A DNA stretch of 64,000 nt from positions 808,501 to 872,500 of the forward strand of contig NZ_CP101125.1 in NCBI RefSeq assembly GCF_024296925.1. Reading direction: 5' to 3'. Every line of letters begins with the position of its first letter. The first letter of the stretch is position 1. The position numbers and the translations under genes were made by a program. This DNA is from Pseudomonas nunensis (lineage in GTDB: Bacteria; Pseudomonadota; Gammaproteobacteria; Pseudomonadales; Pseudomonadaceae). Positions 35,001-43,333 of this stretch are shown here, one piece after another. The notes below the pieces were generated by a model. That model worked only from the letters and a program-made list of their open reading frames with translations. It ran no database searches and was not told where the DNA came from.

Positions 35001-36706
35001 ATCAGCCAAGTCTTGCCCTGATTGAACTGACCGTCGGCGCACACATCCTCAAAGGTGTAGGAAACAACGAATGATGGCGTTTTGAGCAGGCCCGGACCGA
35101 CATGTGCCGGTTTTTCCTTCAACACCAGTTTGCGACCATCGTCAAAACCTGCACCCGGGAATAACTTGTCCTTCTGCGCTTTGGCCATGGCCAGCCGATC
35201 CGGCGGAGTGACATCGATCCGGGTGATGGCGCTGCGCAACTGCTCGCTGTGCTCATCGAGTGCTTTCACGGCTTGCTCGATTTCAGCGACGCTGTAGTCC
35301 ATGTCCTTTCGCTGGATGACAATGCCTTGGGTAACGGCCCACTCCAGTGCTGGGACAACACGTGCCAATGCGATGCTCGCCAGATCTTCTTCGGATGCGT
35401 CCTCGCTCAAGGCAAGTGGCAGTTCCACCAACTGCTGAAAACTCAAACGCTGCAACAGACCTTCACCCAAGGCTTCCGCCAACAGCACAGCATGGGCAAA
35501 ATTCACCCAAACGACCGAGCTGCGGTAGGGCAGTTCTGCCGGGATGTCGCGGATGGAAAAGGTTTTTGGAAGCGCTGCCTGATAAATCCGGGCCAGGATA
35601 ATGGCTTCATTTACTGACGATGCACGGCGAGTCTTGAGCAGGTGCGCTTCGAATTCGGCCCGTATGCTTTGATAGCTTTTCCCCCAGTTGCCGGTTTTTT
35701 GCACGTTGTAGCCGGCGATTTCATCGGGCGCCTCGGCGGATGGCGCATGGCAGTACAGGCGGATGGCGTGACACACCAGTTTGTTGCGCACCGAGGGCGC
35801 CGTCTGCTCGCCAGGGTTGGCGCCATACCAGCCTAGCGCCTTGATCAACAGGCCTGCGAGGGTTTGGGCCCGATTCACGTTCAGCAGCTTCTGCAGATAG
35901 ACCGTCGGTTTGGCGCGAATCGCTTCAGGTTCAACCTTCAGGTCAAACCCCGAGCTCAAATAAGCAACCAACGTAGTCCTTGGCGGTAAAACAGCGACTA
36001 TTGTCTCGATAATCAGTGCGTCGGATCGTCGGGCCAGATAGTCCTTGAACGCGGGGTCTTGCGCCAGGTGCGGAGCCCTCTGGAGCAAGGATTCGTGGGC
36101 TTTTTGGCCTTCGGGTCGAACGTGGTGCAACAGTTCGTCGAGCTCCAGGCCATTCTCGAGTTCAAGCACATGACAGGCGCGTTTTTCTTCCAGTGCGTCG
36201 ATGGCTGACTGACGTTGAGCAGGGCTTTGCAAATCACCGGGCGCGTTGCCGTAGTAGCGGGCCATGTGTTGAAGGCTGAACTGGCCATCGCGACGAATCG
36301 TTCCACCGAGGGCTTGCACTGCGTTGTCCAGGGCATCCTGGTAAACCTGCCATTTAGGATGTGTAGTCGGTAAGCGGGGTGTTACTGCTTTGCTGACACT
36401 GGTGCGGTTTCCATCAGTGGGCTGGTCCTTTTTTGATGGAATCGTCAACTTGCTGTAGGACTCAACACTTGGTGCTTCACGATTTTCTTGTTCCGTGAGC
36501 TGTTCCAGAGCCTTCAATGCGTCTTGTGCTGTTCGGCTGTCCAGATCCATGGGTGAAAAGCGGCTGGGTCGTAACAACTGGTCGCCGGCTAGTTGAGGAT
36601 CGCGCAGGGCGGCCAGCAGCAGGTTGTAGTCTTCCAACTGGCCTTGATGTCGTTGGGTGTAGTGGGTGGCGGACTGTACGGTTGTGTTTGTTAATGCGGT
36701 GGACAT
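32048..36706 (-). CDS. Giant toxin-like protein with C-terminal deaminase-type motif
   Basis: 1552 residues from ATG 36706; a TTG seven codons upstream is the alternative. The body resembles the large Pseudomonas proteins carrying a dermonecrotic-toxin (DUF6543-type) domain, for example YETLIISLFATLPPADRQIL and RSYYYEVLPRTGFIRRRDD near residues 630-720. This assignment is from pattern memory and is moderate. A hydrophobic stretch at ~855-905 (VIGLGADLASFLFPIGKFM) could insert into membranes. The end is striking: DSE (E1499) and PCDSC (C1528, C1531) reproduce the Asp/His-x-Glu and PCxxC zinc and proton-shuttle pattern of nucleic-acid deaminases. No immunity gene fits downstream, because the ABC gene ends one base away. 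Confidence 0.8.
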   Translation of the reverse strand: MSTALTNTTVQSATHYTQRHQGQLEDYNLLLAALRDPQLAGDQLLRPSRFSPMDLDSRTAQDALKALEQLTEQENREAPSVESYSKLTIPSKKDQPTDGNRTSVSKAVTPRLPTTHPKWQVYQDALDNAVQALGGTIRRDGQFSLQHMARYYGNAPGDLQSPAQRQSAIDALEEKRACHVLELENGLELDELLHHVRPEGQKAHESLLQRAPHLAQDPAFKDYLARRSDALIIETIVAVLPPRTTLVAYLSSGFDLKVEPEAIRAKPTVYLQKLLNVNRAQTLAGLLIKALGWYGANPGEQTAPSVRNKLVCHAIRLYCHAPSAEAPDEIAGYNVQKTGNWGKSYQSIRAEFEAHLLKTRRASSVNEAIILARIYQAALPKTFSIRDIPAELPYRSSVVWVNFAHAVLLAEALGEGLLQRLSFQQLVELPLALSEDASEEDLASIALARVVPALEWAVTQGIVIQRKDMDYSVAEIEQAVKALDEHSEQLRSAITRIDVTPPDRLAMAKAQKDKLFPGAGFDDGRKLVLKEKPAHVGPGLLKTPSFVVSYTFEDVCADGQFNQGKTWLITETDGETTDNLWVRMDAKRRLFTNHFSGFDEPPHAPYFNPNRKVLPDISAQFQTKLDAHLVSIKGAYETLIISLFATLPPADRQILDRGKVQLLSLRGETKDLRAIFEKPEMTMPLRTRMGFVLRVTHEIRSYYYEVLPRTGFIRRRDDITSDMLGPAQEFAFFTAGPGAPFIPEQETLFSLHPDLVNRSKSLPFDWDAHTKGTVPNQDAQCSAILDAIGDSLPAKPSLTHFPSPSSPRFQEIAKFISGHFLFVDETALRAYARGQTQFDIKRQKNQAKLQALKSFVPFWSSIDDLMSGDAKTILEGVIGLGADLASFLFPIGKFMSGSLKIAMMAGKVSARTSLRSFGTLTRKLMTSTLKNLNPIEGLPTLLKSIVRKGIVGVIRLSSKGIRNARTLTGSAGSYSFIKGLPQVSEPGRWRPLIEGDQLARFNRVSDVPTRSIPAADATPRHFLVDPLSSRPYGPGLSNSIDGFSPGRSAYSTVEKTDSHVVVHIGDNNEVVEILEVDGRTTLLIDDVPYRLDADVLRRADDMDIGNGLKALPCRIRRAPGAEVCQTRYVTRTPAPTPDIGLFDDSKGWAPWFGDSIYTPATNRAAMESFNIATHPSFHATMEFQKGIYGRVKVSIPVVGEELVDTFDVGTTIVEAMDGSKHYLFTRLNAGDFYVAEVAKGHSVRDALTFKKASTLPDEVRNELLVVYTGSLNANNTVRIHGVEAVERALKTMEEIAIPIGGHANPPDTLKWLKVDTSPGEAAMFDHSTRMIISKLPEGATSWSRSKDAPEAFRQRTAEIFDTLFLKTVITPKNATSALKIDATMHQFHKLLPYRLRQHSVRNIAYAEVITAAGKREVYVSVSGAQGATGHLPLFKHNRGMDEVIVGETTYFNIDRNASFPSTSLHVTDEGKLLAVPHTIGDIDNYRPDLTSRPTSLDSESKLISVIRKKYPNRESMKSVDVATTMPPCDSCSVVMKEFAYDGGENALQVLWK

Positions 36707-37023
36707 GAATAATGATTCTCTTCGCAAAGTTGCTCGCTAACCTGCATTCCATTGATTGATGGAAGGGCAGGGCCGGCGCCCAGTTAAGCGAGTAGGCAAA
36801 GAGCAAGTGCGGTACATATATATACAAACGACTAATCACTAGTCGCAGCGGCTCCTGTTAACGGTCAACTGACGGCGCAGGTCACGTTGTTGCTCTATGC
36901 TGGGACGATGCATCTTCGCCGGGTGTACGTCCCGCCCCTTGCAGGGAGAGGGATCGCCTCCTAGTCTTGCGGGAGTGGCGGGATCTGGATGATGATCAGG
37001 GCAGTGCCAATGCAAGGGACCTC
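36707..37023. other. Divergent promoter region, toxin-like gene and GGDEF-EAL gene
   Basis: 317 bases without a supported gene. An AT-rich tract (around 36813-36840, with TATATATA) next to the inverted repeat CGACTA-ATCAC-TAGTCG (36829-36845) probably contains the toxin promoter and perhaps an operator. The part nearer 37023 holds the AAGGGA ribosome site of the GGDEF-EAL gene. Confidence 0.55.
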
Positions 37024-39483
37024 ATGAAGCCAAAACGGACTCTCGGAACGCCACGATTGTTGGGCATCGTCTGGCCGTTTATCGCCGTCGTGCTGTTTCA
37101 AGCGTTGCTCGGCGGTGTCAGCCTCTATGTGCTATCGGCGGTGCGCGGCTATGTGGCCGGCGAAAGCCTGTGGTCCAAGGGCCAGAAAGACGCCATCTAT
37201 TACCTCAACCTCTACGCCGACAATCGCGACGAGGCGATCTTCCGCAAATATCAGGATGCCATCGCCGTGCCTCAGGGTGGGCATGAGTTGCGCGTGGCGC
37301 TGGACAAGCAGCCGCCGGACCTCGAAGCCGCACGCGTGGGGATTCTAAAGGGCGGGAACCATCCGGACGACGTCGCCAGCCTGATCTGGCTGTACCTCAA
37401 CTTTCGTCACTTCAGTTACCTGGAAAAAGCCATCGACCGCTGGACTGTGGGCGATGCTTACCTGGTGCAACTCGATGACGTCGCCCGGGAGATGCACCAG
37501 CGTGTCGTCGATAATCAGGCCACCGCTGCGGATATCAAGCGCTGGAAGGATCAGATCTTTGCCATCAACGACAGCGTAACCCCGGCCGCCAAGGCGTTCA
37601 GCGACGCGCTGGGCGAGGGCTCGCGATTGATCCTGCGGCTGTTGCTGGTGACCAACCTGGCCACTGCGCTGGGGCTGATCGTCCTGGCATTGCTGCGCAC
37701 CCACAAACTGCTCAAGCAGCGCCATGCTTTCGCCGAAGCTCTGCAACTGGAGAAGGACCGGGCGCAGATTACTTTGCAGTCGATTGGCGATGGCGTGATC
37801 ACCACGGATGTCGAAGGGGCGATTGCCTATATGAACCCTGCCGCCGAAGCCATGACCCACTGGAAAGCCGAGCAGGCCACCGGGTTGCCGCTGGCGGCGC
37901 TGTTCAATCTGCTGGACGAGAATGCCCAGGCCGACGGCTTTACTTTGATCGAGCACATCTTGAGTGGCCAGCTCAGCGGCGGCAGCGAGCATTCGAAACT
38001 GATCCAGCGCCTGGATGGCAGCACGGTGTCGGTGACCCTGGTTGGCGCGCCGATCCGCAATGCCGGCAAGGTCAGCGGCACGGTGCTGGTGCTGCACGAC
38101 ATGACCCAGGAACGCCAATACATCGCCAACCTGTCCTGGCAGGCCACCCACGACGCCTTGACGGGGCTGGCCAACCGCCGTGAATTCGAATATCGCCTGG
38201 AGCAGGCGCTGCACAACCTCACGCGCCAGCCTGGGCGCCACGCCCTGATGTTCCTCGATCTGGACCAGTTCAAACTGGTCAACGATACCTGCGGCCATGC
38301 GGCGGGGGATGAGCTGCTGCGACACATCTGCGCGCTTCTGCAATCCGGTCTGCGCGAAGGGGACACGCTGGCCAGGCTGGGCGGCGACGAATTCGGCATC
38401 CTGTTGGAGAACTGTCCACCGGAGCATGCGGAAAAAATCGCCGAGGTGCTGCGCCAGACTGTGCAGAACCTGCACTTTGTCTGGAAGGGCCGACCATTCC
38501 TGACCACCGTCAGCATCGGCCTGGTGCATGTCGCGCAAACCCCTACCACCCTTGAATCCTCGCTACGCGCCGCCGATATGGCCTGTTACATGGCCAAGGA
38601 AAAGGGCCGCAATCGGGTGCAGGTCTACCACGCCGACGATTCGGAACTGTCCCTGCGTTTCGGCGAGATGGCCTGGGTTCAACGTTTGCACATGGCCCTG
38701 GAGGAAAACCGCTTCTGCCTGTACGCCCAGGAAATTGCACCCCTGGGGCATGTCGAGCACGGCGGCGGGCACATTGAAATACTGCTGCGCCTGCATGACG
38801 AAGCCGGGCGGATGATCTTGCCCGACAGTTTCATTCCGGCCGCCGAGCGTTATGGCTTGATGACGTCACTGGATCGCTGGGTTGTGGAGAATGTATTTAA
38901 GATCATCGCGCAATGTATTGCCGAACAGCGCAAAGGTCCGTTGGCTATGTGTGCGATTAATCTGTCAGGTATTACCATAGGAGATGAGGCGTTTTTAGAC
39001 TTCCTGCGTGAACAGTTTGTTACTTACGCTATTCCTCCTGAAATGATTTGTTTTGAAATTACAGAAACCAGCGCTATTTCGAATTTAGGAAGTGCAATCA
39101 GATTTATTAATGAACTCAAAGGTTTAGGTTGCCACTTCTCACTTGATGACTTTTGCGCCGGAATGTCCTCGTTCGCTTACTTGAAACATTTACCTGTAGA
39201 CTTCTTGAAGATCGACGGGAGTTTCGTAAAGGACATGCTGGACGACCCGATTAACCGCGCTATGGTCGAGGTGATTAACCACATCGGCCATGTCATGGGT
39301 AAACGCACCATTGCCGAGTTTGTCGAGACACCCCAGATCGAGCAGGCATTGCTCGAAATCGGTGTCGATTACGCTCAAGGGTATGTTATAGAACGCCCGC
39401 AATTGTTTACCTGTGACAGCTTGCAAAGTCGTCCCGCCAGACCACAGCCTCTGTTATTCAAGGCGCCTGGCACGTTCCGTTGA
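37024..39483 (+). CDS. Membrane PAS-GGDEF-EAL protein (cyclic-di-GMP turnover)
   Basis: 819 residues. The N-terminal sensor is bounded by two membrane segments (LLGIVWPFIAVVLFQALLGG; LLLVTNLATALGLIVLALL, near 205-225). A PAS domain spans ~245-365 (SIGDGVITTDVEGAIAYMNP). The GGDEF domain has LARLGGDEFGILLE (GGDEF 453-457) preceded by an RxxD inhibitory site (REGD). The EAL domain has E-I-L at 585-587, FEITETSA, SLDDFCAGMSSFAYLK, FLKIDGSF and IAEFVE, so the metal ligands and catalytic residues appear intact. Both synthesis and breakdown of c-di-GMP are possible. I chose ATG 37024 because AAGGGA lies six bases before it. The stretch 38,940-39,240 is unusually AT-rich. Confidence 0.92.
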   Translation: MKPKRTLGTPRLLGIVWPFIAVVLFQALLGGVSLYVLSAVRGYVAGESLWSKGQKDAIYYLNLYADNRDEAIFRKYQDAIAVPQGGHELRVALDKQPPDLEAARVGILKGGNHPDDVASLIWLYLNFRHFSYLEKAIDRWTVGDAYLVQLDDVAREMHQRVVDNQATAADIKRWKDQIFAINDSVTPAAKAFSDALGEGSRLILRLLLVTNLATALGLIVLALLRTHKLLKQRHAFAEALQLEKDRAQITLQSIGDGVITTDVEGAIAYMNPAAEAMTHWKAEQATGLPLAALFNLLDENAQADGFTLIEHILSGQLSGGSEHSKLIQRLDGSTVSVTLVGAPIRNAGKVSGTVLVLHDMTQERQYIANLSWQATHDALTGLANRREFEYRLEQALHNLTRQPGRHALMFLDLDQFKLVNDTCGHAAGDELLRHICALLQSGLREGDTLARLGGDEFGILLENCPPEHAEKIAEVLRQTVQNLHFVWKGRPFLTTVSIGLVHVAQTPTTLESSLRAADMACYMAKEKGRNRVQVYHADDSELSLRFGEMAWVQRLHMALEENRFCLYAQEIAPLGHVEHGGGHIEILLRLHDEAGRMILPDSFIPAAERYGLMTSLDRWVVENVFKIIAQCIAEQRKGPLAMCAINLSGITIGDEAFLDFLREQFVTYAIPPEMICFEITETSAISNLGSAIRFINELKGLGCHFSLDDFCAGMSSFAYLKHLPVDFLKIDGSFVKDMLDDPINRAMVEVINHIGHVMGKRTIAEFVETPQIEQALLEIGVDYAQGYVIERPQLFTCDSLQSRPARPQPLLFKAPGTFR

Positions 39484-39528
39484 AATCTCTTGCTGATCTT
39501 ACAATCACAAATCAAAAGGAGCCGAACA

Positions 39529-40323
39529 GTGATCGACACATTCAACCGAACCGGACCACTCATGGAAGCTGCAAGTTATCCCGCCTGGGCTCAGCAACTG
39601 ATCCAGGATTGCAGCGAGAGTAAGCGCCGGGTTGTCGAACACGAACTGTATCAGCGCATGCGAGATAACAAACTCAGCGCAAAGACCATGCGTCAGTACC
39701 TGATAGGGGGCTGGCCGGTGGTCGAGCAGTTCGCGTTATATATGGCACAAAACCTCACCAAGACCCGCTTCGCTCGTCACCCCGGCGAAGACATGGCGCG
39801 TCGCTGGCTGATGCGTAACATTCGTGTCGAACTCAATCATGCCGATTACTGGGTGCACTGGAGCCGCGCGCACGGTGTCAGCCTGGAAGATCTGCAAGCA
39901 CAACAGGTTGCCCCTGAACTGCATGCGTTGAGCCATTGGTGCTGGCACACCAGTTCGGCGGATTCGCTGATCGTGGCCATCGCCGCCACTAACTACGCCA
40001 TCGAAGGCGCGACCGGGGAGTGGTCCGCGTTGGTGTGTTCGAGTGGTGTCTATGCGGCAGCCTTCCCCGAGGAAGATCGCAAACGCGCCATGAAGTGGCT
40101 GAAGATGCATGCCCAGTACGATGATGCCCATCCATGGGAAGCACTGGAAATCATCTGCACCCTCGCGGGTACGAACCCGAGCAAAGCGCTGCAAGTGGAA
40201 CTGCGCCAAGCGGTGTGCAAGAGCTACGACTACATGTTCCTGTTCCTGGAGCGCTGCATGCAGCAGGAACACGCTGAACGGGCGCCGGTAGCTCGGGAAA
40301 GGATGGCGTTGGTCGAGAGTTGA
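39529..40323 (+). CDS. TenA/heme-oxygenase-like (HDO) protein
   Basis: 264 residues, all-helical. The conserved pairs NIRVELNHADYWVHW and HAQYDDAHPWEALEII supply the Glu/His/Asp ligands seen in heme-oxygenase-like diiron oxidases and TenA-type proteins. Annotators often label this family TenA family transcriptional regulator, which misleads: no DNA-binding domain is visible. I chose the GTG at 39529 because AAAAGGAG sits eight bases upstream; an ATG 11 codons later (39562) is the alternative. It lies 45 bases after the GGDEF-EAL gene and may be co-transcribed. The substrate is unknown. Confidence 0.85.
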   Translation: MIDTFNRTGPLMEAASYPAWAQQLIQDCSESKRRVVEHELYQRMRDNKLSAKTMRQYLIGGWPVVEQFALYMAQNLTKTRFARHPGEDMARRWLMRNIRVELNHADYWVHWSRAHGVSLEDLQAQQVAPELHALSHWCWHTSSADSLIVAIAATNYAIEGATGEWSALVCSSGVYAAAFPEEDRKRAMKWLKMHAQYDDAHPWEALEIICTLAGTNPSKALQVELRQAVCKSYDYMFLFLERCMQQEHAERAPVARERMALVES

Positions 40324-40346
40324 TCCCTTAAGGCAACACAAACCAA

Positions 40347-40437
40347 ATGTGGGAGCGGGCTTGCTCGCGAAAGCGGTAGATCAGTCGACTTAAAGGGTGA
40401 CTGTCAGTCCGTCTTCGCGAGCAAGCCCGCTCCCACA
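40347..40437. repeat. REPIN (type B)
   Basis: ATGTGGGAGCGGGCTTGCTC and its mirror around a ~45-base spacer. The inner flank CTCGCGAAAGCGGTAGATC is identical, inverted, to that of the REPIN at 14155. Confidence 0.92.
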
Positions 40438-40462
40438 TTGGTTATGCGGTGTGGCTAAGTGC

Positions 40463-41389
40463 TTAGCCCGCCATCGCCAGGCGATTACGTCCTTCGCGCT
40501 TGGCCACGTACAGCGCGCTGTCGGCTCGGCGCAACAGGCTTTCGGCGGACTCGCCGGGCAGCAAGGTCGAGCAACCGAGGCTGACCGTCAGCTCGATCAC
40601 TTGGCCATCGGCGCAATATTCCTGAGCCTGGGCAGCAAACCGCAGGCGTTCGCCGACCATCGCCGCCGCTTCCCGCGTGGTGTTGGACAGCAGAATCAAA
40701 AACTCCTCGCCGCCAAACCGGAACACCATGTCCACGTTGCGCAACTGGCCTTTGATCGAGGCGGCAACCGCCTTGAGTACTTCATCGCCGGCGCTGTGCC
40801 CGTGGCTGTCATTGACCCGTTTGAAGTGGTCAATGTCGAGCATCAGCAACGACAAAGGCTGCAAATGACGCCGTGACATTTCTATTTCCCGCTGCAGGGT
40901 CTGGTCCATCGCGACACGGTTGCCGGTGCCGGTGAGCGGGTCACGCAGGGCACTTTGGGTCGCGGCGCGGTAGAGCAGGGCGTTGCGCATCGGATACAGC
41001 AGCGCCGACAGTAGCGACTCCAGATTGCCTTGTTCCTGTTCGTTGAAACGCTGATTGCGGCGGAACACCAGCTCACCCAGATGTTCACCTTCATGGCTCA
41101 GGCTGTAGCTGACCGTATGATGACCGCGCTGACCGAATTCAAGACGCAGGTCACTGGTCTTGTGCTCATAGCTCAAGGCATCCAGGGGAACAAGGCGCTG
41201 AATTTCGCGGAAAAAGAGCCCGAGAATGCGTTGCGGCTCAAGACTGGTTTGCAGTTGCAGGCCCAGTTGCTGGCGCAATTGCGCGAGACTGACCGGCCGC
41301 TCCAGGAGAGGAGGCTGCTGACCAAAGCCCAGGCGTTGCAATTTGGCGCTATCGAAGTCAATTGCGTTGGTCTGGGAAGGCGATTTCAT
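40463..41389 (-). CDS. Diguanylate cyclase (GGEEF)
   Basis: 308 residues, soluble. An N-terminal GAF-like sensor (~residues 30-140, LEPQRILGLFFREIQRLVPL) is followed by a GGDEF-family domain: DPLTGTGNRVAMDQTL, MLDIDHFKRVNDSHGHSAGD and FRFGGEEFLILLS. GGEEF lies at 226-230 and an RxxD product-inhibition site (RNVD, 217-220) sits exactly five residues before it, so it should be active and feedback-controlled. It is convergent with the TenA-like gene across a REPIN. The neighbouring GGDEF-EAL protein suggests a local c-di-GMP theme. Confidence 0.92.
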   Translation of the reverse strand: MKSPSQTNAIDFDSAKLQRLGFGQQPPLLERPVSLAQLRQQLGLQLQTSLEPQRILGLFFREIQRLVPLDALSYEHKTSDLRLEFGQRGHHTVSYSLSHEGEHLGELVFRRNQRFNEQEQGNLESLLSALLYPMRNALLYRAATQSALRDPLTGTGNRVAMDQTLQREIEMSRRHLQPLSLLMLDIDHFKRVNDSHGHSAGDEVLKAVAASIKGQLRNVDMVFRFGGEEFLILLSNTTREAAAMVGERLRFAAQAQEYCADGQVIELTVSLGCSTLLPGESAESLLRRADSALYVAKREGRNRLAMAG

Positions 41390-41764
41390 ATGGCGTGAGC
41401 CCCTAAGCAGTAAGGCTGTCTTACAGGCTGGGTGAGAGCGGCTTTGGGCTGCGCGTCATACTGGTCCATCAGTCCCGTAGGACATTTGGTACGAGTTTAG
41501 TCCGCTTTGCCGAATATAAGTAACCTATCGACTCAGGCGCTAACGCCAGCTGCTGTCACACTGCGTGTCTGAACAAAATTAGAGCGAAAGTCGTGCCATT
41601 CGGTTCATTCGGATAAAAACCGTTCTAATTCATTGGATTAGAGCGTTCTTCGAGAAATGTCGCCGAGATCGGCGGCATTTGTTTGACTGGAAAGGGCAGA
41701 AGTTGCAGCGATTGTAATGTGCCGCGACGGTTAAATGTCGCGGCACAAAAGCGACGTGCGGGCG
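41390..41764. other. Intergenic region between diguanylate cyclase and YciK-family genes
   Basis: 375 bases with no supported gene. It includes two copies of ATTAGAGCG (about 41579 and 41637), the second preceded by TCTAAT so that TCTAAT-N7-ATTAGA forms an inverted repeat. It also holds an 11-bp perfect stem-loop at 41718-41747. Confidence 0.55.
41718..41747 (-). terminator. Stem-loop after the YciK-family gene
   Basis: TGTGCCGCGAC and GTCGCGGCACA form a perfect 11-bp stem around an eight-base loop, just past the stop codon. There is no U-run, so termination is likely but not certain. Confidence 0.55.
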
Positions 41765-42505
41765 TTACTGAGCGTTGAACGCCTGGCCATTGATGCCCGT
41801 ACTGTCCGGGCCCATCAGGTACAGGTAGACCGGCATAATCTCTTCGGGCGTCGGGTTGTTCAACGGGTTTTCACCCGGATAAGCCTGGGCGCGCATGCTG
41901 GTGCGAGTGGCGCCGGGGTTGATGCTGTTGGAGCGCACCGGTGCCACGGTATCGACTTCATCGGCCAGGGTTTGCATCAGCCCTTCGGTGGCAAACTTGG
42001 AGACACCGTAAGCGCCCCAGTACGCCCGGCCCTTGCGCCCGACGCTGCTTGAGGTGAACACCACCGAGGCGTCCTGCGACAGCTTCAGCAACGGCAGCAA
42101 AGTGCTGGTAAGCATGAACATGGCGTTGACGTTGACATGCATGACGCGCATGAAGTTTTCGCCGGACAACTGCTCGATCGGCGTACGCGGACCAATGATC
42201 GACGCGTTGTGCAGCAAGCCGTCGAGATGGCCGAACTCAGTCTCGATCATCGCCGCCAACTCATCGTATTGATGGGGCAGGGCGGTTTCCAGGTTGAACG
42301 GGATCACCGCCGGCTGTGGATGCCCGGCTGCTTCGATCTCGTCGTAGACCTGAGTCAGGTTGGCTTCAGTCTTGCCCAGCAACAATACGGTGGCACCGTG
42401 GGCGGCGTAGGTTTTCGCCGCCGCAGCGCCGATGCCACGGCCAGCGCCGGTGACCAGGATGACCCGGTCCTTGAGCAATTCAGGGCGGGCGGAATAATCA
42501 AACAT
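41765..42505 (-). CDS. YciK family SDR oxidoreductase
   Basis: 246 residues. SDR hallmarks: ILVTGAGRGIGAAAAKTYAA, LLHNASIIGPRTPIE (HNAS in place of NNAG), VVFTSSSVGRKGRAYWGAYG and YGVSKFATEGLMQTLADE. The length and the HNAS variant match YciK-type proteins. The substrate is unknown. It lies downstream of mupP-ubiG on the same strand, separated by a REPIN; the same neighbour order is known around PA3171-PA3173 of P. aeruginosa. Confidence 0.9.
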   Translation of the reverse strand: MFDYSARPELLKDRVILVTGAGRGIGAAAAKTYAAHGATVLLLGKTEANLTQVYDEIEAAGHPQPAVIPFNLETALPHQYDELAAMIETEFGHLDGLLHNASIIGPRTPIEQLSGENFMRVMHVNVNAMFMLTSTLLPLLKLSQDASVVFTSSSVGRKGRAYWGAYGVSKFATEGLMQTLADEVDTVAPVRSNSINPGATRTSMRAQAYPGENPLNNPTPEEIMPVYLYLMGPDSTGINGQAFNAQ

Positions 42506-42548
42506 AAAAAAACCTCAACAAATCAGAATGCAGACCGCGGCGTGGCCA

Positions 42549-42616
42549 TTCGCGAGCAAGCCCGCTCCCACAGGTACAGCGAGATCCATGTGGGAGCGGG
42601 CTTGCTCGCGAAGGCG
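42549..42616. repeat. REPIN (type B)
   Basis: TTCGCGAGCAAGCCCGCTCC and its mirror around a ~20-base spacer. Confidence 0.92.
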
Positions 42617-42657
42617 TCAGCGCCGACAACCCGAAATCAGGATTGGAAAATCGATTC

Positions 42658-43329
42658 TTAGCAACTGCACAACGCGCTATCCAGCACCTTGCGCAACTCC
42701 AGCGGATGATCCACCACCACATCCGCGCCCCAATGCCGCGGGTTGTCGTCCGGATGGATGTAGCCATAGGTCACGGCGGCGGTCTTGGTGCCGGCGTCGC
42801 GGCCCGACTCGATATCGCGCAGGTCATCGCCGACAAACAGCACGCTGGCCGGGTCCAGGTCGAGCATCTTGCAGGCCAGGATCAACGGCTCCGGGTCCGG
42901 TTTGCTGTTCTTCACATGATCCGGGCAGATCAGCAGCGCCGAGCGCTCGGCCAATCCCAGTTGCTGCATGATCGGTTCGGCAAATCGCAATGGTTTGTTG
43001 GTCACCACGCCCCAGATCAGTTTGGCTTTCTCGATGTCGGCCAGCAGCTCGCCCATGCCGTCAAAGAGTTTGCTGTGAACCGCGCAATCCTTGAGGTAAC
43101 GCTCCAGGAACTCCAGGCGCAGCTCCTCGAAGCCTGGCGACTCCGGGTCCATGGAGAAAGTCACCGCGACCATCGCCTTGGCGCCGCCGGAGATCTCGTC
43201 GCGAATGTGCTTGTCGTTCATCGGCGGCAAGCCGCGATCGGCGCGCATCGCCTGGCAGATGGCAATAAAGTCCGGCGCAGTGTCGAGCAGGGTGCCGTCC
43301 ATGTCGAAAAGGACTGCTCTGATTCGCAT
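42658..43329 (-). CDS. mupP: N-acetylmuramic acid 6-phosphate phosphatase MupP
   Basis: 223-residue HAD-IA phosphatase. Motif I is [15 protein letters not shown]; motif II lies near VVTNKPL; motif III/IV is [20 protein letters not shown]. Sequence alone would also fit phosphoglycolate phosphatase (Gph). The gene order ubiG-mupP-SDR is that of P. aeruginosa PA3171-PA3173, where PA3172 is the MurNAc-6-phosphate phosphatase of the MurU cell-wall recycling route. It begins four bases after the ubiG stop. Confidence 0.85.
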   Translation of the reverse strand: MRIRAVLFDMDGTLLDTAPDFIAICQAMRADRGLPPMNDKHIRDEISGGAKAMVAVTFSMDPESPGFEELRLEFLERYLKDCAVHSKLFDGMGELLADIEKAKLIWGVVTNKPLRFAEPIMQQLGLAERSALLICPDHVKNSKPDPEPLILACKMLDLDPASVLFVGDDLRDIESGRDAGTKTAAVTYGYIHPDDNPRHWGADVVVDHPLELRKVLDSALCSC

Positions 43330-43333
43330 CGGC

